Assembly: GCA_002722315.1 (NCBI GenBank)
Contig: PBLG01000021.1
Location: 1 to 64,000, forward strand
From: Lysobacterales bacterium
GTDB lineage: Bacteria; Pseudomonadota; Gammaproteobacteria; Xanthomonadales; Wenzhouxiangellaceae
DNA: 64,000 nucleotides
Direction of reading: 5' to 3'
The notes beneath the pieces are model-generated. The model was not told the DNA's origin. It was given only the letters and a program-made list of their open reading frames with translations, and did no database searches. Positions 59,005-64,000 of the stretch are shown piece by piece (position 1 is the first letter of the stretch; each line of letters starts with the position of its first letter). The translations under genes were made by a program, and so were the position numbers.

Positions 59005-60677
59005 TGTCAGACCTGAACGTTGAAAAAATCAAGTCCGAGAGCCGCGCGCTGCGCGGTACGTTGCACGACAGCCTCGAGGACCCGACGACGGGCGCCATTC
59101 GCGATGCCGATACCGTGATCAGCAAGTTCCACGGGATCTATCAGCAGGATGATCGCGATGTGCGAGGCGAGCGGCGCGAGGCCCGGCTGGAGCCCTTGTA
59201 CCAGTTCATGCTGCGCGTACGCGTGCCCGGCGGGCGTATCTCGCGCGAGCAGTGGCAGGCACTGGACCGGCTTGCCGAAGAGTACGGCAACGGCACGCTG
59301 CGGCTGACTTCGCGCCAGGCGGTTCAGTACCACGGCGTTTCCCGGGAATCCCTGCGCGAGCTGGTGCGCGGTATCGATGCGGTAGGCATGGATTCGCTGG
59401 CCGCGTGCGGCGACGTCAACCGCAACGTGATGTGCCACGTGCAGCCCGAACTCGGACCGGTGCAGGCGGCTGCGCTGGACTGGGCGGAGCGCCTGAGCGC
59501 CCACCTGACACCATCCACGTCGGCCTGGAAGGAAATCTGGATCAACGGCGAGAAGGTCGAACTCGACGATGCCGAGGACGATCCGGTTTATGGCAGGGCC
59601 TACCTGCCGCGCAAGTTCAAGATCGGGATTGCCGTTCCGCCGCACAACGACATCGACGCCTATTCCCAGGACATCGGGTTCGTCGCCATCGAACAAGACC
59701 ACAGGCTTGCCGGTTTCAACGTGATTGCCGGCGGCGGCATGGGTTGCAGCCACGGCGAGCCGGACACGTTCCCGTTGCTGGGACGGTTGATCGGATTCAT
59801 CGAGCCGGAGCAGTTGCTGGTCGTCGCCGAAGCCATCGTCACCACCCAGCGCGACTTCGGTGATCGAACCAACCGCAAGCATGCGCGATTCAAGTACACG
59901 CTGGACGATCGAAGCACCGAGTGGCTGCTCGAACAGATCGTGCAGCGAAGCGGCGTGGAACTGAAACCGGCCAGGCCTTTCGAATTCACGCAATCCAGCG
60001 ACCGCAATGGATGGGCCGAAAGCACCGACGGGCGCTGGCAGTACACCGTATTCGTCGAAAACGGGCGACTCGGCCCGGCCCAGCGCGCAGGCCTGAACAG
60101 GCTGATCGGGCACCACGCCGCAGACCTGCGCCTGACGCCCAACCAGAACCTGGTGCTGACCGGCGTTGCCGCCGACCAGCGGAGCGACGTCGAGCAGATT
60201 CTGCAGGCCGCGGAACTGGACGGCTCGGCCGGTCACTCGCCCTTGCGCAAGCACGCCATGGCGTGCGTCGCGATGCCGACCTGCGGCCTGGCCATGGCCG
60301 AGGCCGAGCGCTACCTGCCCGATCTGGTCACCCGCTTCGAAGAGCTCGCCGCCAGGCACGGCATCGAGGATCAGCCGATCAACATTCGAATGAGCGGCTG
60401 CCCCAACGGCTGCTCGCGTCCCTATCTCGGCGAGATCGGGCTGGTGGGCCGGGCGCCGGGCCGCTACAACCTGTACCTGGGCGCGTCGTTCAACGGCGAC
60501 CGGTTGAACCGGCTGGTGCTGGCCAACGCCGACGAGGCCGCAATCCTGGATGCGGTCGACGGCTGGTTCGGGCGATTCGCCGCCGAACGCGGGCGCGCCG
60601 AAACGTTCGGCAACTTCGCGGTGCGTGCGGGCCTGGTCGCCGCCACAAGCCACGGCAGCGAGGTGAATTCGGCATGA
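59004..60677 (+). CDS. cysI: Sulfite reductase hemoprotein beta subunit
   Basis: 557 aa. It reduces sulfite to sulfide with siroheme and a [4Fe-4S] cluster. The four cluster Cys are visible at 421, 427, 466 and 470 (CVAMPTC and SGCPNGC). [14 protein letters not shown] is another conserved block. The ATG overlaps the cysJ stop by one base, so the subunits are probably made in fixed ratio. Its stop overlaps cysH (ATGA). Confidence 0.97.
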   Translation: MSDLNVEKIKSESRALRGTLHDSLEDPTTGAIRDADTVISKFHGIYQQDDRDVRGERREARLEPLYQFMLRVRVPGGRISREQWQALDRLAEEYGNGTLRLTSRQAVQYHGVSRESLRELVRGIDAVGMDSLAACGDVNRNVMCHVQPELGPVQAAALDWAERLSAHLTPSTSAWKEIWINGEKVELDDAEDDPVYGRAYLPRKFKIGIAVPPHNDIDAYSQDIGFVAIEQDHRLAGFNVIAGGGMGCSHGEPDTFPLLGRLIGFIEPEQLLVVAEAIVTTQRDFGDRTNRKHARFKYTLDDRSTEWLLEQIVQRSGVELKPARPFEFTQSSDRNGWAESTDGRWQYTVFVENGRLGPAQRAGLNRLIGHHAADLRLTPNQNLVLTGVAADQRSDVEQILQAAELDGSAGHSPLRKHAMACVAMPTCGLAMAEAERYLPDLVTRFEELAARHGIEDQPINIRMSGCPNGCSRPYLGEIGLVGRAPGRYNLYLGASFNGDRLNRLVLANADEAAILDAVDGWFGRFAAERGRAETFGNFAVRAGLVAATSHGSEVNSA

Positions 60678-61417
60678 CCGAGTGCGCGCTCAGGACCATC
60701 GGCGAGATCGGAATCGACGGAGGCGTTTCGCCGCCCGACCTGGAGCGCCTGGACCGTGCATGGCGATGCCTGAGCGCGGTCCGGCGGGTGGAATGCGCGC
60801 TGGATCATCTGCCGGGTCGGCACGTCCTGTCGTCGAGCTTCGGCATGCAGGCGGCGGTCATGCTGCACCTGGTCACGCAGGTGGAGCCCCGGATACCCGT
60901 CATCTTCGTCGACACCGGCTACCACTTCGACGAGACCTACCGGTTCGTCGACAGTCTTTGCGATCGTCTCGACCTGAATCTTCACGTGGCCCGCGCCGAG
61001 ATCAGTCCGGCGTGGCAGGAAGTCCGGCACGGCAGGCGCTGGGAGCGGGGCAGGGAGGCTTTGGAATCCTACAATCGGCAGACCAAGGTCGAGCCCATGC
61101 AGCGCGCGCTGGAGGTCCTCGATGCAGGCACCTGGTTCAGCGGCCTGCGCAGAAGCCAGGCCGGGACCCGCGCCGGCATCGGGTTCGTGACCCGCCAGTG
61201 GCGGCGGGTGAAGGTACACCCGATCGCCGACTGGGACGACCGTGAGGTTCACCGCTACCTGACCCGACACCGGTTGCCTTACCACCCGTTGCGGGCGCAG
61301 GGATACCTCTCGATCGGCGACCGGCACAGCACGCGCTCGATCCACGAGGTCGACGACGAGGAGAAGCTCCGCTTCTTCGGTCTGATGCGCGAATGCGGGC
61401 TGCACGAAGCCGGATAG
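60674..61417 (+). CDS. cysH: Phosphoadenylyl-sulfate (PAPS) reductase
   Basis: 247 aa. It reduces PAPS to sulfite with thioredoxin. [25 protein letters not shown] and [12 protein letters not shown] fit the family. The catalytic ECGLH lies near the C-terminus. The extra Cys pairs of APS reductases are absent, so PAPS is the likely substrate. The ATP sulfurylase and APS kinase genes are not in the window. Confidence 0.95.
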   Translation: MTECALRTIGEIGIDGGVSPPDLERLDRAWRCLSAVRRVECALDHLPGRHVLSSSFGMQAAVMLHLVTQVEPRIPVIFVDTGYHFDETYRFVDSLCDRLDLNLHVARAEISPAWQEVRHGRRWERGREALESYNRQTKVEPMQRALEVLDAGTWFSGLRRSQAGTRAGIGFVTRQWRRVKVHPIADWDDREVHRYLTRHRLPYHPLRAQGYLSIGDRHSTRSIHEVDDEEKLRFFGLMRECGLHEAG

Positions 61418-61450
61418 TCCTGCAATCCGCTGAATTGCCGGAGAACTATT

Positions 61451-61482
61451 GGTTTCTTCGAGCGTATAGGTTTCTTCGAGCG
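61451..61482. repeat. 14-bp direct repeat, 18-bp period
   Basis: GGTTTCTTCGAGCG occurs at 61451-61464 and again at 61469-61482, upstream of the small basic-protein gene. It could be a paired protein-binding site. Confidence 0.6.
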
Positions 61483-61569
61483 AACCTCCCCCGGATTCCG
61501 GGGTCAAAAAACATATTCGACCGATTTTCGTCAAGTGTTGATGAAAACGGATGCGAATCGGAGAGCGTC

Positions 61570-61713
61570 ATGTCCAAGGGCAGGGATACCAAGGCCAGGG
61601 AAAACAAGAAGAAACCGGAAAAGACGTTGAAGGAAAAGCGCGCCGACAAGGCCGCGAAGAAGGACGGCACGTTCACCGGCGCCAGCGGCGTCGGCAAGGT
61701 CATGGAACACTGA
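61570..61713 (+). CDS. 47-aa highly basic small protein
   Basis: 47 aa, about one third Lys or Arg (KARENKKKPEKTLKEKRADK), ending GVGKVMEH. Similar short Lys-rich ORFs are widespread in proteobacteria without known function. GGAG lies seven bases before ATG 61570. It is convergent with the NarL-type regulator. Confidence 0.7.
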   Translation: MSKGRDTKARENKKKPEKTLKEKRADKAAKKDGTFTGASGVGKVMEH

Positions 61714-61761
61714 AGCCGTCTGATCAAGACAGGCCCGGACCCGGCAGGCTTGCGGGTCGGC

Positions 61762-62391
61762 TCAGGTCAGGCCGTTTTCCATGGCGTAGCGCATCAGTTG
61801 TGCGTTGTTTTCCATGCCCATCTTTTCGAGGATGCGGGCACGATAGGTGCTGACGGTCTTGACGCTGACGCAGAGCTTGTCGGCGATGCCGGATACCGTG
61901 TCGCCGGCACCGATCATGATCAGGACTTGCAGTTCGCGGTCCGACAACGCCTCGTGCGGCGAAGCCTGTTGCGTGCCGGTCAGGTTCTGGGCGAGCTTCT
62001 CAGCCAGCATCGGGCTTATGTATTTCCCGCCCGAGTGGATCTTTCGAATGGCGCCCAGCAACAGCTCCGGCGCACTCTCCTTTGTCAGATAGCCGTCGGC
62101 GCCGTCGCGCAGGCAGCGTATGGCGTACTGGTCCTCGGGATGCATGCTCAGGATCAGGATCCGGGTACCGGCGCTGGCCGACTGAATGTCGGCAAGTGCA
62201 TCGATGCCGCTGCGTCCCGGCATCGAGATGTCGAGCAACACCACGTCGGGCTTGTGCAGTCGAACCAGTCTCGCCGCCTCCTGGCCGTCTGCGGCTTCGG
62301 CAATCGTTTCCACCGATGAATCGTCGGCGAGAATCCGCTTGAGACCTTCGCGAACGATTGCATGGTCGTCTGCGATCAATACCCTGATCAT
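61762..62391 (-). CDS. NarL/FixJ-family response regulator
   Basis: 209 aa. Receiver with ADDHAIVREGL, phospho-acceptor Asp in VVLLDISMPG and Lys in YLTKES; LuxR-type helix-turn-helix at the C-terminus (LSDRELQVLIMIGAGDTVSGIADKL fragments visible). Its start overlaps the kinase stop by four bases. Targets unknown. Confidence 0.93.
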   Translation of the reverse strand: MIRVLIADDHAIVREGLKRILADDSSVETIAEAADGQEAARLVRLHKPDVVLLDISMPGRSGIDALADIQSASAGTRILILSMHPEDQYAIRCLRDGADGYLTKESAPELLLGAIRKIHSGGKYISPMLAEKLAQNLTGTQQASPHEALSDRELQVLIMIGAGDTVSGIADKLCVSVKTVSTYRARILEKMGMENNAQLMRYAMENGLT

Positions 62392-63887
62392 CGGATTGCC
62401 GCCTCGGGGAAGGTAATGACCAGCGAAGCGCCTTCGCCCGGACTGGTATGCATTTCCATCGTGCCTTCGAGTTCGCGTACCCGCTCACCGATTCCAAGCA
62501 GACCGAAGCCGGTTCGATGCGCCTCGCTGCGGAATTCGAAGCCTTTTCCATCGTCCTGCACGACCAACCGATAAGAGTTGCCCTGCACCCCGCCGCGAAT
62601 CTCGACGCGGCTTGCGGCGGCGTGCTTGGAAACATTGGTGAGCGCCTCCTGCACGATCCGGAAAATGCAGCTTGCCCTGGCGCCGCGGAAGCGATTGGGC
62701 AGGTCGGCCAGCGCAATCTCGGTTTCGACGCCGCTGTAGCGCTGAAAATCGGAAGTCAGCCACTCCAGGGCGGCGTCCAGACCGAGGTCGTCCAGCACGG
62801 GCGGGCGCAGGCGAGAGACGATCTTCCGCATGGAGGCAATTGTCTGGTCCACCATTCCGGTCAGCTCCGCGCCCCGGGTACGGATTTCGCCGTCGTTGTC
62901 GGGAATGTGCTTGACCAGCCATGCGATGTCCATCTTCAGGGCGGTCAGCGTGTGGCCGAGCTCATCGTGTACCTCGCGGGCGATCGAGCGGCGCTCTTCC
63001 TCGCGCACGGTCTGGAGATGGGACGAAAGCTCGCGCACTTCGTCAAGCGTCTTCAGGAGCCTGATTTCCGCCTGCTTTTCCGTCGTGATGTTCGCGATGA
63101 ATACGACTGCTCCCTCGAGCCTGCCGTTTTCGGCCATGATCGGGTCGACCGTGGAGCGCAACCAGATCGACTTGTTTTCCAGCTCCAGGTCGGTGCGCAC
63201 CTGGGATGACCCGGACCAGACCCTGCGAACATGGAAAGGATCGTCCATTTTCAGTCGTTGCCGGGTTACTTCAGCCAGTGGCTTGCCGATCAGATCCCTG
63301 AAGTCGCACTCGAGCAGGCGCAGCGTCGATATGTTGACCCGGATGACGTTGGCTCGCCTGTCGAGCATCAGGATCGCGTCCTGGGCCGAGTCGAATGTGC
63401 CTCGCCATTCCTTGGCGACGCGCTCGATGGCCTGTTCGATCTGTTTGTAGCGAGTGACGTCGCGAATCGTCGCGTGAATCTCCTCGGTGCCGCTTGCCTG
63501 GTCGAGTACACCGCGGCACACGACCTCGCACCAGCGCCACCGCTGGTCGGGCGCACGGCACCGGAAAACGGTGCTCGAGTCCTCGCGGGTGTCGCGCGCC
63601 AGCGCGAAGGTCGAAAGCACCGAGGACAGGTCGTCCGGATGGACGAGATCGTCGAGCCGCTGGCCGATAAGGTGAGCCGACGGATAGCCGATGACCCGCT
63701 CGGCGGCGGGCGAAGCGTACAGGAATGTCAGGTCTGCGGTATGGCGCGAAACCATTTCGCGCGCGTTTTCCGCCAGCAGCCGGTAAAGGCGTTGATGCTC
63801 ATCCGGTTCGCCAGCCGGAACCGACGGCGCGGCGTCGGTGTCCGGGTTCAGCCCCGTCGCCCCCTGTTTTTCCCTGGATTCGGTCAT
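62388..63887 (-). CDS. PAS-domain sensor histidine kinase, NarL-system type
   Basis: 499 aa, no membrane helix. Two PAS domains (about 30-155 with YPSAHLIGQRLDDLVHPDD, and about 165-285) precede a HisKA_3 domain with EEERRSIAREVHDELGH and an HATPase with ALTNVSKHAAAS, DDGKGF and GFGLLGIGERV. It is a cytoplasmic sensor that pairs with the regulator it overlaps. Confidence 0.93.
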   Translation of the reverse strand: MTESREKQGATGLNPDTDAAPSVPAGEPDEHQRLYRLLAENAREMVSRHTADLTFLYASPAAERVIGYPSAHLIGQRLDDLVHPDDLSSVLSTFALARDTREDSSTVFRCRAPDQRWRWCEVVCRGVLDQASGTEEIHATIRDVTRYKQIEQAIERVAKEWRGTFDSAQDAILMLDRRANVIRVNISTLRLLECDFRDLIGKPLAEVTRQRLKMDDPFHVRRVWSGSSQVRTDLELENKSIWLRSTVDPIMAENGRLEGAVVFIANITTEKQAEIRLLKTLDEVRELSSHLQTVREEERRSIAREVHDELGHTLTALKMDIAWLVKHIPDNDGEIRTRGAELTGMVDQTIASMRKIVSRLRPPVLDDLGLDAALEWLTSDFQRYSGVETEIALADLPNRFRGARASCIFRIVQEALTNVSKHAAASRVEIRGGVQGNSYRLVVQDDGKGFEFRSEAHRTGFGLLGIGERVRELEGTMEMHTSPGEGASLVITFPEAAIR

Positions 63888-63961
63888 GAAGCAGTCGAAT
63901 CATCTGAAATCCGATTCCATCATAATTCAATTACGATCGGAGAACCGCGAACGGGGAGGTC

Positions 63962-64000
63962 ATGGGAAACGCCAGGGAACCCGGGAAACACGATAAAAGC
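63962..64000 (+). CDS. Start of a gene cut by the window edge
   Basis: ATG 63962 behind a strong GGGGAGG site; 13 codons remain (MGNAREPGKHDKS). Divergent from the histidine kinase. Product not identifiable. Confidence 0.5.
   Translation, partial: MGNAREPGKHDKS

Noticed and set aside
61489-61503. CCCCGG-ATT-CCGGGG hairpin after cysH
   Set aside because: Followed by an A-run on the plus strand and no T-run, so it is not a convincing terminator.

Overview
The window is high-GC DNA from a Gram-negative bacterium. KdsA for LPS Kdo synthesis, a pyrG-kdsA-eno block, an IPTL-CTERM-type tail and several secreted proteins ending in an 'F-x-D-x-F-E' type tag point to a gammaproteobacterium near Xanthomonadales/Chromatiales, possibly Wenzhouxiangella-like. 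That placement is inference from gene content and was not computed. I saw no rRNA, tRNA, CRISPR array, phage block or complete insertion sequence.

Layout. 0-11 kb: a MITE-like 283-bp element with 26-bp terminal inverted repeats, a membrane Ser/Thr kinase paired with an FHA protein, pyrG-kdsA-eno, a Kef-type antiporter and a large secreted protein. 11-26.8 kb: housekeeping and accessory genes. These are clpB with a sigma-32-like promoter, a REP pair, nadE, a radical SAM protein, a VOC protein, two membrane proteins, a SYLF lipoprotein, a DUF6445-like protein, an O-methyltransferase, a ZIP transporter, glutathione-dependent formaldehyde detoxification (fghA, adhC), a GAF-GGDEF protein and an RhlE-type helicase.

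27.2-41.1 kb: a compact exporter module. It holds a membrane-fusion adaptor, a MacB-type ATPase, a 71-codon coupled small ORF and three large tandem FtsX-type permeases. An OXA-type class D beta-lactamase follows, then an NtrC-family response regulator overlapping its histidine kinase. A near-consensus sigma-54 element lies directly before the adaptor gene, and an 8+8 dyad lies about 105 bp further upstream. This suggests the downstream two-component pair controls the exporter through RpoN.

41-44 kb: a haem-motif protein with an IPTL-CTERM-like tail, a SufU-like scaffold lacking its third cysteine, a beta-carbonic anhydrase and a PQQ-dependent sugar dehydrogenase.

43.9-52.2 kb is the most unusual region. 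An imperfect 83-bp direct repeat (72/83 identical), taken from the 5' end of a small membrane-protein gene, brackets about 8.2 kb. Inside are a CadC-like regulator with a TPR tail and a five-gene minus-strand operon of secreted proteins. Three of those are tandem paralogues, and each carries exactly 14 decapeptide repeats between a conserved N-domain and a Cys-rich C-domain. Their genes are joined by ATGA or GTGA overlaps. The other two are an FG-GAP-type propeller and a small glycine-rich protein, both with tag-like C-termini. I read this as a candidate inserted cassette coding for a secreted or surface assembly of unknown function.

52-64 kb: a UbiA-type prenyltransferase, a sugar transferase, assimilatory sulfate reduction (cysK, cysG, cysJIH), a 47-aa basic protein, a NarL-type two-component pair and the first codons of a gene cut by the window edge.
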